Below are positions 1 through 8,416 of a DNA stretch of 64,000 nucleotides, piece after piece. Source of the stretch: Janibacter sp. HTCC2649 (lineage in GTDB: Bacteria; Actinomycetota; Actinomycetes; Actinomycetales; Dermatophilaceae); contig NZ_CH672413.1 in assembly GCF_000152705.1 (NCBI RefSeq), positions 1,525,978 through 1,589,977 on the forward strand, written 5' to 3'. The notes beneath the pieces were generated by a model. It was not told the origin of the DNA and did not search any database. It saw nothing but the letters and a program-made list of their open reading frames with translations. A program made the translations under genes and the position numbers. Every line of letters starts with the position of its first letter. Position 1 is the first letter of the stretch.

Positions 1-2323
1 GCGACTGGTAGTAGACCGGCTGGTCCTGGGTCGCGTGGGTCGGGTCCTTGGGAACGCGCCAGAAGTCACCACCGCCGTAGAACGAGTTCGCGTCCGTGAC
101 GTGATAGCTCGACAGGAGCTGGCGCTGGACCTTGAAGAGGTCCTGCGGGTAGCGAATGTGGGTCATGAGCTGGGAGGACATCTCAGACAGCGGCGAGACC
201 GAGCCGGGGAAGGCCTTGCTCCACGCCTTGAGGATCGGGTCGGTCGTGTCCCACCCGTAGAGCTTGACCGAGCCGTCGGCCGCGTCGACCGTGGCCTTGA
301 CCGAGTTGCGGATGTAGTTGACCTGTCCCGCACCGGTGACGACGACGCGAGAGGTGGCGCTCACGGAGTCGGACGTGGCCTCGGTGAGGTCGGTGAGCTT
401 GCTGTTGGGATAGCGCGAGGTGGTCGTGTAGCCGTCGACGATCCACTTCACCCGACCGTCGACGACTGCCGGGTAGGCATTGCCGTCAATGGTCAGCCAC
501 GGGGCGACCCGCTCGACCCGCTCGCGCGGCTGCCGGTGGTCGAGGATGCGCGAGTCCGAGTTGACCGCATCGGACAGGAGGAACTTCGGCTCGCGGTACT
601 TCACGGCATACGCAAGCTTGCGGATGAAGGAGCCAATCTTGACCCCGCCCTTGCCGCTGTAGGTGTTGTTGGCCTGTCCGCCCTCCCCCTTGTCGTCGGG
701 AAAGTCGAACTCGCGGGGCTTGGCATCGGCCGGGGCGCCCACGATGGAGTAGGACGGGGACTGCTCACCGAAGTAGATCCGGGGCTCGTACTCGACGCCA
801 TTGGGGCCCTTGGTGGAGAACCCGTTCGAGAAGAACTGCGGGTCGCCCTCGGTCGTGCGCTTGTTGCCGTAGGCCCCTATGAAGCCGAACCCGTGGGTGT
901 AGACGGTGTGGTCGTTGAGCCAGTTGCGCTGACCCTCGGGAATGCCGTCGAGGTTGAGCTCACGCACGGCCACGATCGAGTCGCTCTTCTTGCCGTCGAC
1001 TGCGTAACGGTCGACGTCGAGGATGTCGGGGAAGGCGTAGTACTGACGCAGGCCCTCGAACTGACGGAACGTCGGCGAGACCACGTTGGGGTCGACGAGA
1101 CGAATCCCCGGGATGGTCTCGGCGTCCGCGCGGAGCTGACCGGGCGCGGCGTCGGTGGTGGCGGCATACGGAGTCTTCTTGATGCCGTCGATCGCGAACG
1201 CGGCGCGCGTGGCGTCGATGTTGCGCTGGATGTACTTGGACTCGAGCGACTTCTCGGACGGTCGCACCTTGAGCGACTGCACCGCTGCGGGATAGAGCCC
1301 ACCGGCAACGATGGCCAGGACGGTGAGCAGACCGACGCCGATGAGCGGGAGGCGCCAGCTGCGCGTCCAGATCGCGGCGATGAAGAACCCAGCACACATC
1401 ACCGTCGCGACAGCGAGGATCGCCTTGATCGGCAGGACGGCGTTGGCGTCGGTGTAGGTGATGCCAGTGATGAGCTTGGACTCGTGAGTCGTCAGGCTGT
1501 AGCGGTCGAGCCAGTAGGCGGCCGCGCGCACCAGTGCCAGGAGGGAGGCGACGGTCGCGATCTGGATGAAGGCGGCCCGCGTCGTCGTGCCACGACCCGG
1601 GAGCTGGAGCCCGCCATAGACGTAGTGGGTGAAGGCGGCCGCGATGAGCGCAAGCAGCAGGACGACCGTGAAGAAGCTCACGAGGAAGCGCAACCACGGC
1701 AGCGTGAAGACGAAGAAGCCGACGTCCAGATCGAACTGCGGGTCCTTGGTGCCGAACGGAACAGCGTTGCGCCACAACAGGAACGTGCGCCAGGCACCCA
1801 TGGCTGCGGCACCGGCCAGGAGGCCGAGAACTGAGGGGATGACGACGGTGGCGAGGCGACGGAGCGGGTCGAGGACCTGGCGGTACTGGTCGAGGACCTG
1901 GGCCGATGGTGACGTCGGGATGCGCAGCGGACGCGTTCGGTATGCCGTGACAAGACTTGCCGCGACCGCCCCGGCGGTGAGGATGAAGGCGGCGATGAAG
2001 AGCAGCACGCGCGTGCCGAGCTGGGTCAGGAAGACGTCCTTGAAGCCCACGGACTCGAACCACCACAGGTCCGTGAGAATCCCGGACAGGAGCAGGGCCA
2101 CGACGACCAGCGCAGCAATGATGCCGATGGTCGTGCCGAGGGGCCCACGCTTGGGCGGAGTTCCCCCGCCCACCGGGCGGATGCGACCGCCACCGAAGCC
2201 GGAGGCGCCAGCCGCCGGACCCTCAGGGCGAGAAGGTCGCCCCTGGCCACCGGGCCCGGTCGCGCCGGGCCCCTTGTCTGCGTCGTCGGGGTCGATCCCG
2301 TCGAACCACTCTGACCGGCTCAC
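1..2323 (-). CDS. UPF0182 family integral membrane protein (C-terminus beyond window)
   Basis: The reverse-strand frame stays open from a GTG at 2323 to the window edge, giving about 774 residues of a family usually near 950-1000, so the C-terminus is missing only because the window ends. The N-terminus is a hydrophilic Gly/Pro-rich tail of about 60 residues, followed by a series of hydrophobic helices in the first 300 residues. The segment DPQFDLDVGFFVFTLPWLRF is highly characteristic of UPF0182 (COG1615). The rest is a large extracytoplasmic domain. The biochemical role of the family is unknown. It sits next to a Lon-like PDZ protease, as in mycobacteria (Rv3193c/Rv3194c). The family call is secure. 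Confidence 0.93.
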   Translation of the reverse strand, partial: MSRSEWFDGIDPDDADKGPGATGPGGQGRPSRPEGPAAGASGFGGGRIRPVGGGTPPKRGPLGTTIGIIAALVVVALLLSGILTDLWWFESVGFKDVFLTQLGTRVLLFIAAFILTAGAVAASLVTAYRTRPLRIPTSPSAQVLDQYRQVLDPLRRLATVVIPSVLGLLAGAAAMGAWRTFLLWRNAVPFGTKDPQFDLDVGFFVFTLPWLRFLVSFFTVVLLLALIAAAFTHYVYGGLQLPGRGTTTRAAFIQIATVASLLALVRAAAYWLDRYSLTTHESKLITGITYTDANAVLPIKAILAVATVMCAGFFIAAIWTRSWRLPLIGVGLLTVLAIVAGGLYPAAVQSLKVRPSEKSLESKYIQRNIDATRAAFAIDGIKKTPYAATTDAAPGQLRADAETIPGIRLVDPNVVSPTFRQFEGLRQYYAFPDILDVDRYAVDGKKSDSIVAVRELNLDGIPEGQRNWLNDHTVYTHGFGFIGAYGNKRTTEGDPQFFSNGFSTKGPNGVEYEPRIYFGEQSPSYSIVGAPADAKPREFDFPDDKGEGGQANNTYSGKGGVKIGSFIRKLAYAVKYREPKFLLSDAVNSDSRILDHRQPRERVERVAPWLTIDGNAYPAVVDGRVKWIVDGYTTTSRYPNSKLTDLTEATSDSVSATSRVVVTGAGQVNYIRNSVKATVDAADGSVKLYGWDTTDPILKAWSKAFPGSVSPLSEMSSQLMTHIRYPQDLFKVQRQLLSSYHVTDANSFYGGGDFWRVPKDPTHATQDQPVYYQS

Positions 2324-2415
2324 TTTTGGCTGACTCCACGTCCGTGCTTCCCCGAGCGCGAGCCCGGGCTGGAGGCCAACCTATACGGCGAACATGAGTG
2401 CGGCACGATGGGTTC

Positions 2416-2952
2416 GTGACCTCCGCCTCCCAGCCCGTGACCGAGCCGCTCTCCCTCGCCGCCCTCGACACCGAACGCCACGTCGCGTCATCAGGGTGGG
2501 ACCAGCCCCCACGCCTGTTCGCGCTCGTCCCGACCGCGGACCTCCTCAAGCGCGAGCCGCACCTTGCGGCCGGCTTGACCGTGTCCGACCAGGTTGCTGG
2601 CGCCCTCACCGCGATCGAGCAGGAGGATCTGCCCACCAACGAGTCGATCGAGTCCCTGCTGGGCCAGATCGCCTGGCCGGAGACCGTCGAAGGCTGCGCC
2701 ATCGTCGTCGAGCGTGTCGTCGTCCCCCCGGATGCGGAGCGTGGCCTGCCCGCTGACCGTGATGCCGCTGTGGCAGCTCTCGCCGAGCATCCCGACCGGC
2801 GCGACGTCCGGCTGCTGGCGGCAGTCACCCGCGACGGACGCAGCATCTGCCTCCTGCGTCAGCGCGACCACGACCGCGACGACCGCGTCGCCACCGGCGC
2901 TGACATCGCCCCCGGACTCGTCTCAGCCCTGCGCGCCACCTTCACCGACTGA
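2416..2952 (+). CDS. PPA1309-family conserved actinobacterial protein
   Basis: This is a soluble acidic protein of about 178 residues, divergent from the UPF0182 gene. Recognisable stretches are SGWDQPPRLFALVPT near the start, then EDLPTNESIESLLGQIAWPETVEG, and a closing DRRDVRLLAAVTRDGRSICLLR. These match the family annotated as PPA1309 in actinobacteria; no catalytic motif is visible and the function is unknown. An in-frame GTG at 2398 would add six residues. I prefer GTG 2416 (VTSASQP) because family members usually start this way, but the choice is not decided by a clear ribosome site. Confidence 0.8.
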   Translation: MTSASQPVTEPLSLAALDTERHVASSGWDQPPRLFALVPTADLLKREPHLAAGLTVSDQVAGALTAIEQEDLPTNESIESLLGQIAWPETVEGCAIVVERVVVPPDAERGLPADRDAAVAALAEHPDRRDVRLLAAVTRDGRSICLLRQRDHDRDDRVATGADIAPGLVSALRATFTD

Positions 2953-2988
2953 ACCAGCGCCGCACTGGCCGAGCGCACACTCAATCGG

Positions 2989-4095
2989 TCACTTGGTGCA
3001 CCTGGGGAGGGCGTCGGCCTTGCCTGCAGCGATGGCCCTGACGGCGCCGAGGGCATCATCGAAGTTGCCGATCTTCACCACGGTGAGCCCATCGGGGATG
3101 TGGCCGACGACCTCCGAACAGTTGTCCGCCGGAGCCAAGAAGTAGTCGGCTCCGCCGTCGCGGGCGCCGTGGAGCTTTTGTCGAATACCCCCGATGGGGC
3201 CCACGGACTCGTCCGGCTCCATCGTGCCCGTGCCTGCGATGCGCTTGCCCGCCGTCAGGTCTCCCGGGGTGAGGACGTCGTAGACCGCCAGAGTGAACAT
3301 CGTTCCGGCAGAAGGCCCCCCGACTCCCCCGGCCGCGATCGTCACGTCGACGGGCAGGGTGTAGTCGCGTCCGAGGAGGACGCCGATGATCGTGGCGCCC
3401 TTGTTGTCGCGAGTCGGAACGGACAGCGCCTTCTCGACGCCCTTGCGCTTGACGACAATGGCCACGGAGCTGCCGGCCTTCTGCGCGCGCACGGCGGCCT
3501 GCACCGCGGCGGCATCGGTCGTCGGCGTCCCCGCGACGGACACGAACTCGTCGCCCGCCTCGAGCGCACCCTTGGCCGGTGAGCCGTCGGGAACCTGCGA
3601 CACGATGACGCGCTCGGGCACGACGTGGCCCGTCTCGCGCAACGCGATCGCCGAGGCGACCTCCTGGGAGTCCACCATCTCTGCGGCGTTCTCCTGCTGG
3701 ATCTCCTCGCGGGTCGATGCCTCGGGATAGATCTCCTCGCGCTTGAAGACCTCCTGGTCATCGCGCAGGCCGGCGACCACGAGGTCAAAGGCGTTGACGC
3801 GCACTCCCGGCCCACCGATGACGCGCACCGTGGTGAAGTCCAGGGCGCCCTTGGCCGGGTATGCCGTGGCGCCCTTGATCTGGATGATCGGCTTGCCGTC
3901 GAGCTGGCCGAGGGTGTTGGTGATCGGCCCCGGCTGGAGGACGACATAGGGCAACGAGATGAACGAGATCCCGGCCGACAGCACGATGGCGACGAACAAC
4001 GCGGTGAGCATCGCGGAACTGCGGCGGCTCACGGAGTACGGGTGGAGATCGGGTGCGCCGAGGTCGTGAGGTGCGGGTGACTCGGACGAGCTCAC
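2989..4095 (-). CDS. Membrane-anchored Lon-like PDZ serine protease (YlbL family)
   Basis: This is a 368-residue protein with a single N-terminal membrane helix (about residues 28-51), a PDZ domain (about 160-240) and a C-terminal S16 Lon-type proteolytic domain (about 250-350). The Ser-Lys dyad is visible: Ser262 in GGPSAGT and Lys307 in GGIRQKL. The protease domain should face the outside of the membrane. The GTG start at 4095 overlaps the moaE stop by four bases (GTGA), so the two genes are translationally coupled. An upstream ATG inside moaE would add five residues and is less likely. The position beside UPF0182 is conserved in actinobacteria. Substrates are unknown. Confidence 0.92.
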   Translation of the reverse strand: MSSSESPAPHDLGAPDLHPYSVSRRSSAMLTALFVAIVLSAGISFISLPYVVLQPGPITNTLGQLDGKPIIQIKGATAYPAKGALDFTTVRVIGGPGVRVNAFDLVVAGLRDDQEVFKREEIYPEASTREEIQQENAAEMVDSQEVASAIALRETGHVVPERVIVSQVPDGSPAKGALEAGDEFVSVAGTPTTDAAAVQAAVRAQKAGSSVAIVVKRKGVEKALSVPTRDNKGATIIGVLLGRDYTLPVDVTIAAGGVGGPSAGTMFTLAVYDVLTPGDLTAGKRIAGTGTMEPDESVGPIGGIRQKLHGARDGGADYFLAPADNCSEVVGHIPDGLTVVKIGNFDDALGAVRAIAAGKADALPRCTK

Positions 4096-4547
4096 GGCAT
4101 ACCCACCCATTCGGTGCCGCCGGCGCCGAGGTGTTGGTGCTTCCAGATCGGAACCTCTGCCTTGAGCGTGTCGATGAGGTCACGGCAGGCGGCGAAGGCC
4201 CCGTCCCGGTGGGGGGCCGAGGCGGCGACGACAACCGCGATGTCACCGATCTCGAGATGGCCGCTGCGGTGCAACGCAGCAAGGCGCACTGCACCCGAGC
4301 GCGCCGCGACGACGCCAGCGACCTCCGTCAGGCGGGCCTGGGCCGTGGGGTGGATCGAGTAGTCGAGGGACGCGACGTCCTGGCCTCGATCGTGGTCGCG
4401 GACGACGCCGACGAACACGGTGATCCCCCCGCACGTGGGGTCCTGAACTGCTGCGAGGACCTCGTCCACCGAGAGAGGCTCCTCACGGATCTGTGCCAGG
4501 GACACCGTGCCGGCCACCGACTCCGCACCGGTCACATCGTGCTCCAC
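4092..4547 (-). CDS. moaE: Molybdopterin synthase catalytic subunit MoaE
   Basis: This 151-residue protein has full MoaE length (E. coli about 150). The large subunit of molybdopterin synthase transfers sulfur from MoaD thiocarboxylate to precursor Z in molybdenum cofactor synthesis. Family signatures are visible: GGITVFVGVVRD near residue 40, the substrate-binding HRDGAF at 113-118 and the catalytic lysine in EVPIWKHQ (Lys136). MoaD is not in the window; the MoeZ-type sulfurtransferase at 24615 could supply its sulfur. The gene ends in a GTGA overlap with the downstream PDZ protease gene. Confidence 0.93.
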   Translation of the reverse strand: MEHDVTGAESVAGTVSLAQIREEPLSVDEVLAAVQDPTCGGITVFVGVVRDHDRGQDVASLDYSIHPTAQARLTEVAGVVAARSGAVRLAALHRSGHLEIGDIAVVVAASAPHRDGAFAACRDLIDTLKAEVPIWKHQHLGAGGTEWVGMP

Positions 4548-4635
4548 ACGTTCCTCCTCGGAACTATCCCCGGGTCATCCGTGGTTGGGTATTGATGAGA
4601 CCACATCTTCTCATCGCCGCCACAGGAGCCCAGCA

Positions 4636-6081
4636 GTGACCGATTCGCCTGACCGCCCCGACGACCCCGAGGACTCGGGCATCCCGCCGGAACTCGAGCA
4701 GGTTCTGCGAGGCCTCACGGGCGGTGGCGAACTCGACCCGCAGATGCTCGAGATGATGCGCGGCATGGGTCTGGACAAGGTCGACCCGCAGATGCTGCAG
4801 ATGGTGGCCGGACAGGTCCAGGCGATGTTTGCCGGAGCCGACGAGTCCGGCTCCGTCGATGCCACGGTGGCCACCGACATTGCGCGCAAAACCGTTGCAG
4901 CAGAGGGCGATCCAGCTGTCTCTGCCGCAGTCTCCGCCGAAGCGCGTCAGGCCGTGGACGTCGCCAACCTGTGGCTCGACACCGTCACCGACCTGGACCA
5001 CTCCGGACTCGTGGGTCGGGCGTGGAGCCGCGCCGAGTGGGTGGAGGCAACGATCCCCGTCTGGCAGGAGCTCGTCGACCCCATTGCCGTCGGCGTCAGC
5101 GACGCCATGGGCAACGCCCTGACCAAGCAGCTCGGCGACCTGGGTGAGGGTGGACTGCCCGAAGGACTCGTTCCCCCCGGGACGAACCCGGCCGAGGTGA
5201 TGGGCCAGATGGGTCCGATGCTTCGCCGCATGCAGGGATCGATGTTCTCGGTCCAGCTCGGCCAGGCGGTCGGTGCGCTTGCCGGCGAGATCCTCACGGG
5301 TGGCGAGGTCTCACTCCCCCTCGTGCCTGCCCCCGACGTCGTCCTCATGCCCGAGGCCATCACTGCCTTCGCGCAGGGCCTCGAGATCGACGAACCGCAG
5401 GCCCGCCTCCTGCTCGCCGTCCGCGAGAGCGCCCGCACCCGTCTCTTCCACGCCGTTCCCTGGGTCGCGCCGCAGTTGCTGTCCGCCGTGCGTGACTACG
5501 CCCGCGACACGACCATCGACACCGAGGCCATCGAGGAGGGGTTGCGCTCCATCGACCCGAGCGACCCCGAGGCGATGCAACAGGCGCTGGCGGGAAGGCT
5601 TTTCGCGCCTCAGCAGTCCGACTCGCAAAAGGCCGCCCTCACCCGTCTGGAGACCCTCCTCGCCCTCATCGAGGGCTGGGTCGACGTCGTCACCGCAGCC
5701 GCGGTCAAGCAACACCTCCCCCAGGCCGATGCCCTGGGCGAAGCCGTTCGCCGCCGCCGTGCGAGCGGCGGGCCGGCCGAGAAGACATTCGCGGCGCTCG
5801 TCGGGCTCGAGCTGCGACCCCGACGCCTGCGCGACGCCGCCAACCTCTTCGCCGCCCTCGAGGCCTCAGGTGGCGCGGAAGCACGCGACGCCGCCTGGGC
5901 CCACCCCGACGTCGCGCCGTCTGCGGCAGACCTCGACGACCCGCTGGGCTACGTCGAGCGGCAGAACGCGGTCGCCGCAGGCAGTGACTCGTTCGATGCC
6001 GAGCTCGATGCCCTGCTTCGCGGTGACACCGGCACCGCCGGCAGCCCCGGCACGTCGACGGACGGCCCGTCGGCCCCGTGA
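4636..6081 (+). CDS. DUF2342 zincin-like protein, metalloprotease fold
   Basis: From GTG 4636, with a CAGGAG ribosome site about 7 bases upstream, the product is 481 residues; the open frame extends 43 codons upstream into non-conserved sequence. The N-terminus is acidic, then comes a Met-rich segment (QMLEMMRGMGLDKVDPQMLQM) typical of the actinobacterial DUF2342 hydrolase family (Rv3195-like). The central and C-terminal helices carry ALAGEILTGGEVSLPL and LLALIEGWVDVVTAAAV. The family is predicted to have a zincin fold, but I see no HExxH motif; Trp occupies the place where a His might be expected in the IEGW segment. Proteolysis is therefore not demonstrated by the sequence. It overlaps the next gene by GTGA. 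Confidence 0.85.
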   Translation: MTDSPDRPDDPEDSGIPPELEQVLRGLTGGGELDPQMLEMMRGMGLDKVDPQMLQMVAGQVQAMFAGADESGSVDATVATDIARKTVAAEGDPAVSAAVSAEARQAVDVANLWLDTVTDLDHSGLVGRAWSRAEWVEATIPVWQELVDPIAVGVSDAMGNALTKQLGDLGEGGLPEGLVPPGTNPAEVMGQMGPMLRRMQGSMFSVQLGQAVGALAGEILTGGEVSLPLVPAPDVVLMPEAITAFAQGLEIDEPQARLLLAVRESARTRLFHAVPWVAPQLLSAVRDYARDTTIDTEAIEEGLRSIDPSDPEAMQQALAGRLFAPQQSDSQKAALTRLETLLALIEGWVDVVTAAAVKQHLPQADALGEAVRRRRASGGPAEKTFAALVGLELRPRRLRDAANLFAALEASGGAEARDAAWAHPDVAPSAADLDDPLGYVERQNAVAAGSDSFDAELDALLRGDTGTAGSPGTSTDGPSAP

Positions 6082-6683
6082 CCGGCCCGATCGACGCCCA
6101 CGCCGGCTCCGTCGACGCGGCCGTGGCGCACGCCTTCGCGCACCTGCACGCGGAGGCGACCACGACGCTCGGCAACTGGCAGGCACCGGACACGGCCCAA
6201 GAACGGTTGCGGGCGGCATACCTGGATCATCTCCAGCGGCACCCTGACGGTGTCGCCAAGGCCGGGCCACCGGCCCATCTCACCGCGAGCTGCCTCGTCA
6301 TCAGTCCCGATGGCGCCCAGGTGCTGCTGACACACCACCGTCGGGCCAAGCAGTGGTTCCAGTTCGGTGGTCACCTCGAGGTCGGCGACGCGAGCCTGTA
6401 TGCCGCCGCGCAGCGCGAGGGCCGTGAGGAGTCCGGGATCGCCACGGTGACACCCGAGCCACACATCGTCCAGCTCGACCAGCACGCGTTGAGCGGCGAC
6501 TTCGGGCACTGCCGCGAGCACCTCGACGTGCGCTTCGCCGCCGTGGTGGACCGCGACGTCATGCCCGAGACGAGCGAAGAGTCACTCGACGTCGCGTGGT
6601 GGGCGACCAACGACCTGCCCGCAGGCACGCGCGAGGAACTCACCAACCTCGTGGGCGCGGCACGCCGGGCACTGAGCCTGTGA
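6078..6683 (+). CDS. Nudix hydrolase
   Basis: This 201-residue protein starts with a GTG inside the GTGA overlap with the DUF2342 gene, so the pair is one operon. The Nudix box runs from about residue 98 to 120 (GHLEVGD..., ending REGREESG), with the two metal-binding glutamates present. An N-terminal extension of about 65 residues precedes the Nudix fold. Hydrolysis of a nucleoside diphosphate linked to another moiety is expected from the family; the substrate cannot be read from the sequence. Confidence 0.9.
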   Translation: MTGPIDAHAGSVDAAVAHAFAHLHAEATTTLGNWQAPDTAQERLRAAYLDHLQRHPDGVAKAGPPAHLTASCLVISPDGAQVLLTHHRRAKQWFQFGGHLEVGDASLYAAAQREGREESGIATVTPEPHIVQLDQHALSGDFGHCREHLDVRFAAVVDRDVMPETSEESLDVAWWATNDLPAGTREELTNLVGAARRALSL

Positions 6684-6689
6684 CCTGAG

Positions 6690-7244
6690 TCAGGCCGAGG
6701 CGTCCTCGACGCCCTGCTCGTCGACGTCACCCTCATCCGCGATGTCGAAGCCCTTGGCGAGCGCCACGCCGTCGAGGAAGCCGCGCGCCCGCTCGAGCTT
6801 GGGATAGGACCGCAGCAAGGTCCAGAAGTCGCGGTTGTGTCCAGCGACGAGCAGGTGTGCGAGCTCGTGCAGGATGACGTAGTCGACGACGTAACCGGGC
6901 ATGTCCTGGAGCCGGTCGGACAACCGGATCGAGCCGTCGGCCGGGGTGCAGCTGCCCCACCGAGAACGCTGGTTGGAGACCCATCGGATGCTGCGCGGCC
7001 GGGCGTGCCCGCCGAGGTAGCGCTGCGACAGATCGGTCGCGCGGGCCAAGAGGTCCTTGTCGCTCGGGCGTCGGCGCCGCTCGCCAGCCTTGAGCTTGTC
7101 GAGCATGCGCGCCACCCACACTCGCTCCTCGGCCCGGGACATCGAGGCGGGGATCAGCACGACGACACGGCCGTTTTCGCGACGGGCGCTGACGGTGCGC
7201 CGACGTCGCGGGCTGCGTCGGACCTCAACGTCCTCGGTGCTCAC
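6690..7244 (-). CDS. YgjP/DUF45-type zinc metallopeptidase
   Basis: From GTG 7244 (VSTEDVEVRRSP) the product has 184 residues. An upstream extension in the same frame looks non-coding. The family signature is clear: RSRWGSCTPADGSIRLSDRL at about 93-112, then the zinc-binding HELAHLLVAGHNRDFW with HELAH at 126-130 and a third ligand in the following GHNRDFW. This matches the M48-like YgjP family (COG1451), cytoplasmic and of poorly known function. An Arg-rich tract lies near residues 9-22. It is convergent with the Nudix gene. Confidence 0.9.
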   Translation of the reverse strand: MSTEDVEVRRSPRRRRTVSARRENGRVVVLIPASMSRAEERVWVARMLDKLKAGERRRRPSDKDLLARATDLSQRYLGGHARPRSIRWVSNQRSRWGSCTPADGSIRLSDRLQDMPGYVVDYVILHELAHLLVAGHNRDFWTLLRSYPKLERARGFLDGVALAKGFDIADEGDVDEQGVEDASA

Positions 7245-7473
7245 GAAGTCAACGGTAGGCCAGAGCGCCGACAATGTCCGAGACCCGCCGTCCGACCCTC
7301 CGGTGACCAGTGAGACCCAGGTGACCAGTGTGGTCAGTGAGGCTGATTTCCCGCCTGACAGCACGCAGTGGCCGCGTGTCGGCTGAGCGTGGCACAGCAC
7401 GGATTCGTGCTCAGTCGGTCTAGGGTGAAAGAGTCCTCGCCGCTCACCGCGGCACCACGACCAAGGAGTTGCT

Positions 7474-7635
7474 ATGGCTGACGAGACCTACAAGGGCGAG
7501 TTCTACTGCGTGAAGTGCAAGGAGAAGCGCGAGGCCGAAGGCAACGTCGTCGTCTCCGACAACGGCCGTCGCATGGCCAAGGGCAAGTGCCCCGTGTGCG
7601 GCACCAACCTCAACCGCATCCTCGGCAAGGCCTGA
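7474..7635 (+). CDS. DUF5679-type small zinc-ribbon protein
   Basis: A 53-residue ORF, too short for simple ORF lists, begins with ATG after a CCAAGGAG ribosome site. It encodes MADETYKGEFYCVKCKEKRE and ends NLNRILGKA. Two CxxC knuckles (CVKC near residue 12 and CPVC near 39) predict one bound zinc. The sequence fits the actinobacterial DUF5679 family, whose function is unknown. A strong terminator follows at 7659, so the gene is probably a well-expressed monocistron. Confidence 0.88.
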   Translation: MADETYKGEFYCVKCKEKREAEGNVVVSDNGRRMAKGKCPVCGTNLNRILGKA

Positions 7636-7658
7636 CCGCCCCGTCCTTCTCGTTGTGC

Positions 7659-7686
7659 GCGGCCCCCGGTTCTCACCGGGGGCCGC
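7659..7686 (+). terminator. Intrinsic terminator of the small zinc-ribbon gene
   Basis: A perfect 12-bp stem (GCGGCCCCCGGT / ACCGGGGGCCGC) closes a 4-base loop, 23 bases after the stop codon, and is followed by TGCTTTGTT. It is a typical GC-rich actinobacterial terminator with a weak T tract. Confidence 0.85.
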
Positions 7687-7801
7687 TGCTTTGTTCGGGC
7701 CACTGCTGTCGGGCCAGCCGATCGAGGCCTGTGGATGACGCCGGTGTCGGTGGGCCGGGGTGTGCCAGATTGTCAGGACCAGACGTTCTCGGGAGGCATC
7801 G

Positions 7802-8416
7802 ATGGTCCAGCCGGCAATCGTCGTGGACGGTCGCGGTGGCCTCCCCGATGAGATCGCTCGTCAGCTGCGACTGGCCGGCACCGACCGAGTGCATGGCGGC
7901 CCCTATGCCGCGGACGCCGCCGAGGCTCTGCTCGGGCTGAGCCCCCGAGAGCGTCCCGCCGCCGTGATCCTCGTTGACAACCACACGGTCACGGTCGAGG
8001 CCACCGCTCCGTGGCAGCGCGCAGGCGTGATCCACCTGCCCGTGACGTGTGATGGCGCCCGCTCGGTGGTGGGGCCGCTGATCATCCCGGGACAAGGAGC
8101 GTGCTGGCGCTGCCACGCCCTGACCGCCCACGACCTCGAGGCCGTCGGCGCCCTCCCGGCCGTCGGCCGCTTCACCCTCGACCCGGTCGCGCTTCCTCCC
8201 GGCGGTCTGGGCGTCCTCACCGCGGCCATCACGGCGAGCGTCACCCTGGCGGCGGTCGCCGGAGCGACCCGCCTGAGCGGGGTCTCGACCGAGCTGGAGG
8301 TGGAGGGACCGAGCGTCGCCCACAGGCACTGGGGACGCCATCCGATGTGCACCGACTGCTCCGCATCCGGATCCGCCGCATGGCCCCCCAACACTCAGGA
8401 CACAATGGCGGGGTGA
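7802..8416 (+). CDS. ThiF/TOMM cyclodehydratase-like protein, stand-alone
   Basis: From ATG 7802, with GGGAGG about 5 bases upstream, the product is 204 residues. It resembles the ThiF-like ‘TOMM leader peptide-binding’ or cyclodehydratase-domain proteins: the middle carries GPLIIPGQGACWRCHALTAH, and a C-terminal CTDC pairs with CWRC as a probable zinc site. Family members in azole-peptide clusters present the precursor leader to the cyclodehydratase, but no YcaO, dehydrogenase or obvious precursor lies nearby. The same gene sits beside an AarF kinase in many actinobacteria, which argues for a housekeeping role. It overlaps the next gene by GTGA. Confidence 0.78.
   Translation: MVQPAIVVDGRGGLPDEIARQLRLAGTDRVHGGPYAADAAEALLGLSPRERPAAVILVDNHTVTVEATAPWQRAGVIHLPVTCDGARSVVGPLIIPGQGACWRCHALTAHDLEAVGALPAVGRFTLDPVALPPGGLGVLTAAITASVTLAAVAGATRLSGVSTELEVEGPSVAHRHWGRHPMCTDCSASGSAAWPPNTQDTMAG

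Noticed and set aside
35..1834. 600-codon open frame on the + strand
   Set aside because: Arg/Val/Asp-rich shadow of the UPF0182 gene; no recognisable domain, while the reverse frame carries clear family text.
7802..8416. Azole-peptide (TOMM) biosynthetic cluster
   Set aside because: No YcaO, dehydrogenase, transporter or convincing precursor peptide nearby.
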